Shown here: in pieces, positions 52,701-62,775 of the stretch
Position numbering within the stretch: the first letter of the stretch is position 1
Layout: each line of letters opens with the position of its first letter
From: Diplonema papillatum
Lineage: Eukaryota; Euglenozoa; Diplonemea; Diplonemida; Diplonemidae
Reading direction: 5' to 3'
Length of the DNA: 64,000 bases
Assembly: GCA_030068145.1 (NCBI GenBank)
Contig: JAPJBO010000363.1
Coordinates: forward strand, 124,001-188,000
Notes under the pieces: model-generated
What the model was told of the DNA's origin: nothing
Databases searched by the model: none
Seen by the model: the letters and a program-made list of their open reading frames with translations, nothing else
Translations under genes and position numbers: made by a program

Positions 52701-53667
52701 CCACGAGCATCAAAGGTGGCAGACCACTATGCCGATAAGGGAGCGCGCAGAATTTTCGAGTAGCTCATCCGGAGTCCTAGACGCCAGCAGAGCGCAGAAA
52801 CAGAGCTGGCTGGAATGCCTCAGAGTCGAGAGATGAACCTCTGTGCCTGAGGTCCCTCAGGCTTTGCCTTCTGCAGAGAATTCCTTGCCCCGTTTGGTGC
52901 AGTTCCCTTCAGGAAACCCCGTCTGCTGTGAATTCCTACAACAATGCGTTCTCGTACATTTGTGAAGGTGCAAATATCACCATTGGCGTCCCTTCTGCAC
53001 TGATGGCAGCGCCAATGATGGCAGCAAAGGCAACAAGTAGCTCTCAGACGACCACCTCGCACCGCTCTTTCTCCTTCTCTTTCGTCATCAGCACAGCATT
53101 CCTCGTGCGTTCCGACTCACTTCGGTTGTGCATCAGTTATTTACTTGGTTGGCGACCATTTTTATTCACTTTTGTGTCATTTATGTGTGTGCATCACACA
53201 TCCTCACTTTTATTTTGTGCTGTCCCATATTTTTGGAGCCGTGAGATAATGAGCGTTTGCGTGACAAAACGGAGTGAAGAAATTTTGCAGGGACTTTGGA
53301 AACCCGGTTTCCCGGTTTCAGTTTTTCAAAAAACATAAAAATAATTTATGAATTATGATTTCAAGTGGCCCCTGTACTGTACAGTACTGCAGTTGCATGA
53401 CGCGTCACGGTGTGTCACTGCAATTCGAAGCTTTTCACTTACCATCTCCGTAGTTTGATAGTGTGCACACCAATACCGCAAGCTAATATCTCACCACCCC
53501 CTTCGTCCCCTTGTTTGCGTGCGCGGGGCGACGGTTCCAGGACTCAGACACCCACAGGCACCGCAGAGCCCCAAAACCGGGGGGTTTGGCTGATACCGGC
53601 TTTTTTGCTCGGTCAGACAAAGAGCTAAAGTCCCCTGAAATTTTGTGACCCATGCAGGGATTTTCCC
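49701..53667. other. Long spacer without a recognised gene
   Basis: GCAGATTTAGACCGACGGTC, an inverted motif that continues to TAAATCTGC, is at 52346-52374, and a looser relative is at 9233-9275. GTTCCGGAAACGTTCCCGTTA at 50350 recurs near 46159. Possible coding at 50671-50877 and 52928-53338 was considered, but no domain, splice context or compositional support was found. Confidence 0.4.
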
Positions 53668-53975
53668 CTTTAGTGAAAAAAAAAAAAATTCACTAAAAAA
53701 AAAAAATTCCCAAAATGGGCTTGGTGAAAAAACTTTTTTCACTAAAGGGATTTTGCGTTGCTGGGTGTAGGTGGTCAGGGCGCGGGTTGTGGTGGACAGT
53801 GTGGGTGGGCGTGGGTGGTGGGCGCTGGTGGTGGAGTGGGTGCGTGTTGTGTGTGGTCGGGGCGTGGGTTGTGGGTGGTAAGGGCGCGGGTTGTGGTGGA
53901 CAGTGTGGGTGGGCGTGGGTGGTGGGCTGGTGGTGAAGTGGGTGCGTGTTGTGTGTGGTCAGGGTGTGGTTTAAG
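53668..53975 (+). repeat. Inverted T/A-rich motif followed by a G/T-rich 104-bp tandem pair
   Basis: TCCCCTTTAGTGAAAAA pairs with TTTTTTCACTAAAGGGA at 53668-53752. Then TTGTGGTGGACAGTGTGGGT occurs at 53787 and 53891, in a strongly G-rich plus strand with many GGG and GGTGGG runs. The tract could form G-quadruplexes. Confidence 0.7.
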
Positions 53976-54839
53976 CGGCCCAACAACAGGTCTGTATGAT
54001 GCGGACCGTATCCAAGGCGGAAAATCGAGTCAACCAGTGTCCGGATTGAACCCTTTGTGATTTCTACTTACATCTTCTACTTACATCGTTCACGGCATCA
54101 TGTGTAGCTGTTCTGCATGTTCTCTGAATCCGTTTCCTGCTTGATCTGAAGAGGAGCAAGAGGGTAGGGAGTGAGCTAGCACCCCAAACTTGAGTGGGGT
54201 GAAGGGCCAGAGGGACCCCCGCTTATGGGGCTACGAGGTCAACGACGCGTACCACACACAGACAGACACAGGCACGTGTCGACTGGCACCCACACCACAC
54301 CACACCGGCAGAAAAACTTTTCTGCCGGAGTGAAATTTTTTTTCACCACGGGTTTGGCCCGAAACTGGTGAGTGGAAAAACCCCTGGACCCATGCAAAAA
54401 AAAAAAAAAAAAACGCTAAATGATCTTCGGGGAGGGAGAATCTCTGTATGTAGTGACCTTCTCCTCAGCGGAGGCACTGAGCACAAAGTGTACAAGGGAA
54501 ACATGCTGCACGAGAGCCGAGCTCACGTGGTTGGCGATACAGAACCACAGGTTTAGACTGCCAATTGCCCAAACCAGAGCCCGTAGAGACGGTCATGAGC
54601 CAATTCGCCTACCTCCCCCTGAAAGCGACCTAAATAACACGAGGCGATTACACTCGATTGTTGCTAGAGTCTTCTGTCGGCCAAACCAGACCAAAGCCTT
54701 CGTGGGCTTCGCGATTCGACACAAACAGCTCGATTGCACTCGATAGGTCGGTCGTGTATTGGAAACAGCTCCCTTTCGTCGGCGATCTTCTGCTGACCCT
54801 GGGGAAGTTGACTGAGTTCCTTTTGTGGTTCTAACGTCG
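53976..54839. other. Spacer, no gene supported
   Basis: An A run lies at 54397-54414. A minus-strand frame at 54593-54970 reads SPPVTKKERTRNGKESCEGR and is hydrophilic, but overlaps the alternative frame described at 54840-55057. Nothing else is recognised. Confidence 0.35.
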
Positions 54840-55057
54840 TCATTGCAGCGTCCCTCGCAACTCTCCTTCCCGTTTCGTGTTCGTTCTTTCTTCGTGACCG
54901 GTGGCGATGCTTTGGCTTCTGCGGTATCCTGTGCGCATTTCGGTGTATCTGGCACGGTGGATCGGGTCACGGTTTATTGGCAGCTGATGGCTGAGCGGCT
55001 CAGTCACGTCTTCCTGTGGTTGGGGTCGGAGTGCAAGACGACCCACGTTAGCGTTTC
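54840..55057 (-). CDS. Possible exon next to an R1 element
   Basis: R1 at 55063 is followed (minus strand) by CTCTAAACAAAG and then an open frame starting NANVGRLALRPQPQEDVTEP and ending TKREGELRGTLQ, stop at 54840. The arrangement copies the R1-acceptor-exon order of the BFR1-like and cyclase genes, but the AG is weak and no domain is recognised. Confidence 0.25.
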
Positions 55058-55062
55058 CTTTG

Positions 55063-55320
55063 TTTAGAGTTAAAGTTCGCTTGAAATTCCGGGGGTTTAG
55101 GGTCTCCGTGTGACTGTTCATGAATGGGTTCTCTTAAGAGCAAGAAAGGGCTATATGGTTTCGGGTTGCATATTTGGTGCACGCTTTCGTTATGGGCTGT
55201 GGTTATGTTTGTGTGCACTTCCTTCAAACCTGCTTTGTTCATCTAACGGGAGTGAGGATAATACGCTGCCCATCGATCGGTTTTTGTTCTTGACAGATTG
55301 CATTTGTCAGACACAAAAAA
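55063..55320 (+). repeat. R1 repeat joined to a TTTGTGTGCACTTCCTTCAA repeat
   Basis: R1 (TTTAGAGTTAAAGTTCGC to GGGCTATATGGTTTCGGG) runs to about 55205. It is followed by a third copy of the 131-bp family seen at 31901-32162, ending TTGCATTTGTCAGACAC. Confidence 0.8.
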
Positions 55321-55402
55321 AAGGAGGCAGCTTTCTCCTAGCGCAACGGAACTCACCTGCTTTTGCAAGTTGCAAGTAGTACGCTTCCAACTGCTATTTC
55401 TT

Positions 55403-55600
55403 TCGAGTTAAAGTTCGCTTGAAATTCCGGGGGTTTAGGGTCTCCGTGTGACCGTTCATGAATGGGTTCTCTTAGAGCAAGAAAGGGCTATATGGCTACG
55501 GGTTGTACATTTGGTGCACGCTTTCGTTATAGGTTATGGCTAGCCATGTCCGGGACTGTTTGTGACCGACACCAAGTACATCCTTCGTGGAGTGTAGTCG
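55403..55600 (+). repeat. R1 repeat, long copy
   Basis: CGAGTTAAAGTTCGCTTGAA, GGGGGTTTAGGGTCTCC, TGTCCGGGACTGTTTGTGAC and ACACCAAGTACATCCTTCG match 21519-21720 over about 190 bp. It lies in tandem with the R1 at 55063. No exon is seen on its minus-strand downstream side. Confidence 0.8.
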
Positions 55601-56117
55601 TTGTGGGACGCTCGACATTGCCTCGCCATGCGTCCAACCTGACATATTCACGGGCCCAATGACAAATCTTCTCGTCCAGATCGTTCGAGCACGTTGTTCA
55701 TCACTCGAAAATGATACCGATCTTCGTGCATCGAAGTGTGTATAGTAATGTGCATCGGTCTGCTGGGCATTAAAATCCTACGGTTGCTCGTCTTACCTGC
55801 TTAGCCCCTGCTGACTCCTCAAGCACTCGATCTTCACGACGCAATGACAAGTTTATGTGTCGATTGTCCCGATGCACACGGGGATTCGTTTGCGACAATA
55901 AACCCTGAGGGAAAAAGACTGCGTTTATCCCACTCAATTTTATTTTCCTTCTCTGGGAGAACCTGCCGCGCCAAACCTCGGCAGGTGACGACGTCATAAA
56001 GTAACCTGGCCAGTGCACGACAATCCATACGGTTCATGTATTCCAAAGAACTCTGCAATGCTACACCCGGCTAGCAGGGGTGCCCTCTCTTTGAGAACAC
56101 ACACGACGAGGCATACT

Positions 56118-56668
56118 TCAGTCCGTGTCGGAACCGTGATCCGCGGCGTCTTGCTCCCTTTGAAGCATCTGGTGCCTCTCGGCTGCCTTCGAGTATATGT
56201 GCGGGTGCGGGCACGCCGAGCCCCGCGGGCAGCTGCCGGCGTAGAAGTCGGGGCACTTGTCGAAGAAGTCGAGCTTCGTCTTCCAGCACTCGCGGCACAG
56301 CCGGCACCGCAGCGTGATCGAGTTCTTCTTCTTCGAAATCCGCTCCCACTGGTTGTGCCCGGTGCACGGCGCGTCCATTGACACCTGCATCCTCGGCTGC
56401 ACGTGCTCCGTCCGCCACTGCTGGGTTCCACTGCTGCCGCTGCTGTTCATGTCTCGGTGTTTAGTTTGCTTGCCGTTGTACCGCGTCTGGTTGACTGGCG
56501 CCGGCGGTCTGGCGTCCACCGGGCGCTGGTACTGCTGGTGCTGCTGGGGCCGGGGGGGATGGGCGTAGTTGTTGTAGGGGTTGTGCGGCGCGCGGTTGCT
56601 GTGCTGCGGGTGCATGCCGACGGGGTAAACGACGGCCTCGGGGCCCGCCATCATCTCCGGGAAGTAGT

Positions 56669-56723
<55 letters not shown>

Positions 56724-57242
56724 GTTGTACGCGGTCGGCGGGTATGCCCCGATCGGCTGCTTCTCCATTTGGTACGCCACGACTTCGGGCGGCGGCGGGG
56801 GGTGGAAGGGCGCGGGCGCTTTCGCAGCGTCGAATGCCGGCGGCGCCTGCGGCGCAGCCTGCGGCACGGCCTGCTGGGGGGCAGGTGCCCTCGGTTGGTT
56901 CATGATCGATCCGAAGGCGGCTTGGAAGTCGAACCCGGGATCCTGCGCTTGTATCTGCGGCATCAGGTTGTTCGCGAAGTGGCTGATCATCCCGCTGTGC
57001 AGGCCGCTGTTCCCGGCCGTGAGCTCGCCTTTTTCGCTGATGCAGATGCTGGGCAACCGCGTCTGCAGCTCTCCAAGCTGCGCGTTGCTGAGAACAGCCG
57101 GCGCCGACGACGTTTGCCTTCTCTGCGAAGCGTGGATTTGAGGGTGAGCCAAGCAGCTGTCCTTGCTGAAGTAGTAGTTGTTGGTTCGGTTTTGAGGTGT
57201 GAGAGTGCCTACCTTGGTCCCCCATGAGTAGGAAGCCGACAT
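56118..57242 (-). CDS. CCCH zinc-finger protein with poly-proline run
   Basis: A 374-aa frame starts at the first in-frame ATG (57242). The C-terminal part has a block at 296-329 (HNQWERI...LRCRLCRECWK), then a CCCH finger at 330-348, CPDFYAGSCPRGSACPHPH, spacing C-x7-C-x5-C-x3-H. CCCH fingers usually bind RNA, so a post-transcriptional role is likely. I recall this His/Trp/CxxC block before the CCCH in kinetoplastid proteins (memory, not a search). Residues about 174-191 are an uninterrupted proline run, and the flanks are Pro/Gln/Tyr-rich and probably disordered. A GTAGGC donor-like site 10 codons after the ATG (ACCAAG/GTAGGC) leaves the N-terminus uncertain. Confidence 0.75.
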
Positions 57243-58046
57243 GTATCCCGTAAACGGCACACATGCCGGACCCCAGGGTTCTCAAAGCGGGTCACAGGCC
57301 CACCTGCCCCACACGAGGCACGTGCCCAAGTCTCGTGCAGGACTACTGTAGCTGTCTCCATGTTTGCACGTTCCTCAACTACTACAGTCGGGGGGAAAAA
57401 ACTTAGTTTAATGTTTGCCGCATGGGGTGGGGCTTTCATGTAATTGGAAAAACACGTCCCCCCGTGCGCGTGGTATTCCTCCACCAGGGTCACTGCCGAA
57501 GCAGCCGCATCACGTCCTTCCCCCTAACTGGCTTGGGAAGGCGGCGTCACCCAACCTGTCATTTAGCTAAGTTCCTTATGACTGCTGCCCCTCCGGCGAT
57601 GACACGACGAGAGCACCTGAGTTTCGCCGGGTCGCGATACTCTATAATCCGCTACCCAGCATCTTCAGTCGCGCTGCTCGCTTTGCTCGCTTATGGGAAG
57701 GCGACGCCACTCACCTGTCGTGACCCAGCAGAGGCGATGCCAATTCACGATGCTGCCCCAGAAGTAATGTGAAAACGGGTTTTTGCCTGGAGGCTTTTCG
57801 TGTTATTCTGCAGATGCTTTGAGCTATCTTTGTGTCAATGCTTTCAGTCGTCTTCTTAACCATGGTTAAGTGCGCAAATGGTGTCAGCCGAAGCTGGTAA
57901 AGCTTCGGCGCCTCCCACGTTATGTTTGTTTAGCATTGAGTTCTTTTAAGTACATGAACCACATGGATTAGCATGCAATGTTTAGCATTGAGTTCTTTAA
58001 GGTGCAAGTGCCATCAAGGCAGGCGAGCACTGTTCACGGGCTAGTG
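57243..58046. other. Spacer between the CCCH gene and the next gene
   Basis: This holds an ACTTAGTTTAATGTTT piece (57402) like the start of F4, a segment shared with 44820-44940 (TTTGCCTGGAGGCTTTTCGTG, CTTTGAGCTATCTTTGTGTC) and two F3 fragments near 57918-57990. Confidence 0.5.
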
Positions 58047-59011
58047 TTACTCTATGACGTCGTCCGTCGGGAGAGTCAACGATGATGAGGATGTGGTCAA
58101 ACTAGTCATTTCCAAGTCAAGTTCAATTCCCGCTCGCTTTCGCGGTGCGGACTTTCCGGGCCGGTTTGGCTGTTTCCGGGTCGACGATGGGGAAGAAGTC
58201 AGGCATTCCATTTCGTGATCGAGCGTAGAGTTGTTCACGGCCTGCCGCGATCGCTTCGATCTTCGTGGCTTCCCTGTCGGGGATGCGAGCTTCGAGGACT
58301 CCTGCAGGGGTCGCTTCCGCCTCCTTCTGGGAGGCGCGTCTTTGGGCTCGCCGGTTGGCGTGCGCGGAAGGGTTGTTTGTTTAGCATTGAGTTCTTTTAA
58401 GTACATGAACCACATGGATTAGCATGCACTCGGGATGTTTAGCAGCGGCTGCCAAACATCCCGTGACACCGCGCAAGGTGGTAAAACACTCTTTTGTTTT
58501 CTTTTCGATTGCTTTTGATGGGGCGTGCAGGCCTGATATGCAAGAACGGAAAGAGACGGGGAGAACAGGAAAAGGTTGGTGCCCTCGTAGCTCGCCGGGC
58601 CAGCGCTTCAGATAGGACTGGGCTAGGTATTTTGGTGGCATGCGGGGTTTTTTGCACAGGTGCGCTCGTGGATTTCGACACCCTTGCGTTGGCAAAAGAT
58701 CCACCGCTCAGCTTTTCGGTTGCCCCACAGTGGGAACATTCCAGTGGCTGAGCGTTACCTTGAGATGTCTTATCAACATCCTGGTCGGACCATGTCTTCT
58801 TCGTGTCCGGTTTCCCGCTTGGTGACTGGCTGGCTGTTGGACTGGCTGTCGGCATGCGTGGGCGTTTTCTGCGAGGTGGCGACTCGGGTTGCGACTGCGA
58901 TAGGCCTTCGAGTACTTCGTTGAAGAAGCTTGACCCGTCCCCAGTAGGATTGGGAACGGGACCCATGTTCCACGACCGGGTGACAAACCGAGTTTTTGTG
59001 TCATCGTTCAT
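58047..59011 (-). CDS. Basic, Ser/Pro-rich nuclear-type protein of unknown function, split by F3
   Basis: The first part starts at ATG 59011, six bases after a CAGTCCAG acceptor, and reads MNDDTKTRFVTRSWNMGPVP, GDGSSFFNEVLEGLSQSQPE, then PPRRKRPRMP. A CxxC (ECSHCGA) follows. The second part (about 58368-58047) reads PPRRRRKRPLQESSKLASPT and ends MTSLTTSSSSLTLPTDDVIE. Both contain basic motifs like nuclear localisation signals. Between them lies an F3 repeat (58376-58470) with no clear acceptor on its downstream side. An in-frame junction can be drawn across a GCGC direct repeat at its edges only with a one-base shift. A GTAACG donor-like site follows DKTSQ at about 58760. Exon limits are therefore unsettled and the family is not recognised. 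Confidence 0.5.
58376..58470 (+). repeat. F3 repeat inside the split basic protein gene
   Basis: TTTAGCATTGAGTTCTTTTA, AGTACATGAACCACATGGAT, TAGCATGCACTCGGGATG, AGCAGCGGCTGCC and CCCGTGACACC match F3. GCGC occurs directly on both sides of the unit (about 58366-58369 and 58471-58474), a possible 4-bp target duplication. Confidence 0.7.
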
Positions 59012-59139
59012 GTTGCCCTGGACTGGTATGAAATGCCATTGGGCAATGTGGCCAATGGCACTTGGCGGTGAGAGCCGTTTCCCAAAAGAAAAAAAGAAGA
59101 AGATAAGAAAAAGAAGAAAAATAAAAAGGCCGCTCCTGT

Positions 59140-61763
59140 CAGTGTGAGGTTTAGCTACAGTAGCCTGTTGTAGCAGCTATAGCTGCTACAGTTTTTAGCT
59201 ATCCTCCTGTAGCTCCTGTAGCTTTTTGTAGCCTTTTGTAGCCTTTTTTTTGCGACAACCAATTTCTGCTTCCCTGGAGACAGTATTTGTTACAGCTAAA
59301 AAGAACGTTGGCAGCGGTTTAACCAGAACACACGTAGGTTAAATCGCACAAACAATCATCAAAATACGATACCCATGTGAAACGTCAACCAAACCCGAAT
59401 TCCGCCCGATTTTCCACTTGGTGTCTGTCAGTGTCAGCAGCGTACGTTCTTGCACTGTAGCAGTGTACGGTCTCCTGCACTGGCACAGGCTGGAGTAGGG
59501 GAAGGCTCTTGCAACTGCAGGCTACAATTACGAGTCCAACAGTGTGGAGGCTGGCCCCGGGGCTTCGGGGCTGAGCTGGCCCAAGAATGGGTTGTTCTTC
59601 GGGTGCGCACTTTGAAAACAACCAAGAAAATCGGCCGCCCCTATCAGTCAGTCGTGCGGTCTGGGGGCTGGCCGGTGAGAATGGACTACTACAACAGGAG
59701 GGCACTTTCTACTGTTTCAACGTTTCAACAGTAGATCCATTCCCAGTGCCGCCGCGGGGCTCTCCGCGCGGGGTTGAGCCCCGGCACCGGCCTGTGGGAC
59801 TTCCAAACTTGGACCAAAACCAATACAAAAACACGTGCGTGTCCCTTAGCTTTGTGTATGGGCAGGACAGTAAGACGGGAACTTTGCCATTATAGTCCAT
59901 GTTTCCTTAGATTTTGCCATTATAGTCCACGTTGTTAGTTCTACAGTCCTGTCCGCTGTGACCAAGATTTTGGGCAAGTTTGGGACCCAAGTTTGGGACC
60001 CAAGTTTGGGACCCAAGTTTGGGACCCAAGTTTGAGCCAAGTTTGGGACCCAAGTTTGGGACCAAGTTGGGGACCCAAGTTGGGGACCCAAGTTGGGGAC
60101 CCAAGTTGCAGGAGAAAAAAGGAATGCGTGGATGATGAATGCTGCTCTTGAGCAACAAAAGGCGAGCATGAAAAGTGAGAATGAGCTTTTCACGCCAGTG
60201 CGGACCCAAAGTTGGTCCAAAATTTGAACCAAAACTTGAACCCAAAACTTGGACCCAATACTTGGACCCAATACTTGGACCCAAAACTTGGACCCAAAAC
60301 AAAAGTTTTGACTCCAAGTAAATCTAATCATTTCAACACGGGCTGCCAACTGTAACTTGCGACCCAAGTTGCAAATCACCAACCACCACGAAGCTTTGCC
60401 GAAGGCCTCTAGGCAAAAGAAAACAGTCGAACGACGAAACGGAGTCATCACGATTTCCCAAGAAGTCTACAGTAGGGTCGGGCGTGCGTGCACCCTACGA
60501 CCCGACTACTGTTACCGCGCACCGGCCAGCACCGGTGCCAGCCCCCACACTGTACTACTAGTACAGTCACCCGCAGCAGCACCCCGCTCGCAGTCAGGGC
60601 AGTGCAAGTCGCACGGCTCAACGTGTGCTGCGTTACAGGCTAATGTTTTGTGACACGTCTCGTATTGTTTCCTTGATCATAATTTGGATGAGCTCTCTCG
60701 GTTTGTGAAAACCGGGATGATGAGAGTGTGGCTGCCGCAGTGCCGCGGAACAAGCACAGCGGCGTGACAGCCACGCGTTCGTAGCGCGGTGGCGGCGACG
60801 TCTGCAGGGTCTGGGGGTGCGGTAAGGATCGGCAGGGCCGGGTTCAGTCGGCGTTTCCGCCAGATCCAGCGGTCTTGAACAGGTGACGACTCAGCTGGAA
60901 ACGAAGACGTTCTTCGAGCTGCCGGCCATTCAAGCCTACAAGGGGTTCGGCAGATGAGTGTGACCATACCGAACGACCACCCAGTACCTGCATTTGCAGG
61001 CTGCTCACACGATTCCGCGACGTTTTGTCGCAGATCGCTCACTACTTTAATGCTTTAGTGGCCGGACTGCGTTTTTGATTCGTGCTGAGCGGCGTGCTCT
61101 TCCCGGGAGGTCCCGCCTGCCGGGAGCGTGCTGCCCTGCCGAGACACAAACGAAACTGGGCTGGACACCGGGACACGCATTCTTTTTGCAGTTTGTTCGG
61201 CCTTTTTGGGTCCAAATGGAAGGTGAGTGCGTTCTTGTGGCGAATCCCCAGGAGGCTTTTGGGGGCCCCGTCCGAAGGGGAGTGACTGGTCTAAACCTGT
61301 GGCTTCGGGAGTCCACACTGCAGCATCTGCCCAAGTGTTGGTAAGTGGGGGTTCCGGCCAAATACCTGACCCAGCCCGGGGCTCCGGGCCCACACTGTCT
61401 CGAGTGCTCTTTGCTCTGCGGTTGGGGTCCTGATTGGCTTCGCTTCATGACTCTGGCGCCCGCCAGGCTTCCCTGCTGCATCACCCTCGCCGCCTCTGCG
61501 TGGTTGCAGCCTCACCGGCCCTCACTGAGGCCCGATGAGGCTGCAGCAGGACCGGCAGTGAGGCCCCAGTGCACAGGGCACAAAGCAGGTGCCAGGAAAC
61601 ACGCCAAAATATGCCCAGAAAACTTCGAAGAAATTGGGGCAAAAAGTATCCAGAGTGGGCTGGGAACCCCCCCCCCAAAAAAAAGAGCTACAAGAGGCTA
61701 CAAAAGGCTACACAAAGCTACGCTGTAGCTAGCTATAGCTTTGTGTAGCTAAACCTCACACTG
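59140..61763 (+). mobile_element. 2.6-kb element with hAT-like ends
   Basis: The left end CAGTGTGAGGTTTAGCTACA and the right end (reverse complement at 61744-61763) form 20-bp perfect inverted repeats. The flanks GCTCCTGT (59132-59139) and CTCCTAGT (61764-61771) look like an 8-bp target duplication with one lost base. CAGTG-type ends and 8-bp duplications fit hAT elements. Subterminal GTAGC/GCTAC-rich repeats lie inside both ends. There is no transposase frame, so it is non-autonomous or decayed. The right end recurs at 69-464. Confidence 0.7.
59960..60310. repeat. GGGACCCAAGTTT minisatellite in two blocks
   Basis: Block 1 (59975-60107) has about ten TTTGGGACCCAAG units. Block 2 (60200-60300) has TTGGACCCAATAC or TTGGACCCAAAAC units. 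They are related to 770-1175. Both lie inside the hAT-like element. Open frames through them are artefacts. Confidence 0.8.
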
Positions 61764-62775
61764 CTCCTAGTCCAGGAACGTGACGGTCAACCACAGCTTG
61801 CAAAGCTTGAGTCGGAGGCCACAACCCCGTCCGCTCTGCCCTGCGGCTGACCGTCTCGACGAGCTTGTGTTCAGCGCGAGCGCCAAGCTCAAGGTGCGCC
61901 AAGTCTTGATGCTTTAGTTTGGGAAATCGGTAGCCCCTTGACCCGTAGGCCCGTGGCTCTGCAGTACCGCCGAACACGTGAAGCTTGGCTCCCGTGTAGG
62001 CTTTCCCTGGCACCCGGAAATAAAATCGCACATTGCCATGGTTCAGCCCCCGCCTAGTATGTGTCGTTCTAGTCCGGGAACAAGTCAGGGAGAAGACCGG
62101 TTTTTATTTCAAACCCCAATGATAGGCGACAATACAGTTGTCGGATGGCATAAACGTAAGCTGCGACACAGACTCTTCGTAGACTGCCTCCTTTGAGCTG
62201 CTTACTGCCTTATTTATCACAGTCAGGAAAGCTCCGAGGGTGTACGAAACAAGGATGTTTGTGAACATCCTATGCTGGGCGGTGCCGCGGTCTTGCAGAA
62301 GCCAATGACCGCGCGACGCAGCCGCTGTGCGGCTCGCCCACACAACCACTTGCGTCACACAGGCTGGCTGCCAATCAGTTCGTTCCCAGTCTCTTCGTTG
62401 TCAGCTGCCGGATCTCTACCATAGCTTTTTGTTGCAATGTGAAAACCACCTTCAGCGCCATTCACGGCACAGCAGACTGGAATTTAGTCTGTCAGGTTCA
62501 CGGCGCAGCGGTCAGTAAGTAGCTACGTCGTCTGCGAAGCTTTGCTCGACGCTTGACTCGCTCTTGGATTGCACGGCCTCACGCCGCTGCGCAGGCGACA
62601 AGCCCCGTTGAACTGCATAGAGCAACTCCTTCTCACGTCCTCTTTCTGTGCATGATGGATGCCAGAGATCAGGTTGATACTGCAGGCGCAGATGCGGACA
62701 CAGACGCGGACGCAGACGTCTGCACGTCTGCAGATGGCACCTGGTCTGGTGGCGGGCATGGTCTCAGTTTCCTAC
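61764..62775. other. Spacer with a copy of an intronic repeat
   Basis: 61776-61990 is the reverse complement of a sequence in BFR1 intron 2 (about 10250-10455; GGGAGCCAAGCTTCACGTG, GTCGAGACGGTCAGCC, CACAGCTT). The remainder has a CGGACGCAGAC-type repeat near 62690-62725. No gene is supported. Confidence 0.6.

Noticed and set aside
56403-57227. Plus-strand frame rich in arginine and valine
   Set aside because: Antisense shadow of the CCCH gene. The arginine/glycine tract is the complement of the proline-coding GGC run.
61055-61728. Open frames inside the hAT-like element as a transposase
   Set aside because: All are short, lie on both strands and lack any transposase or zinc-finger motif.
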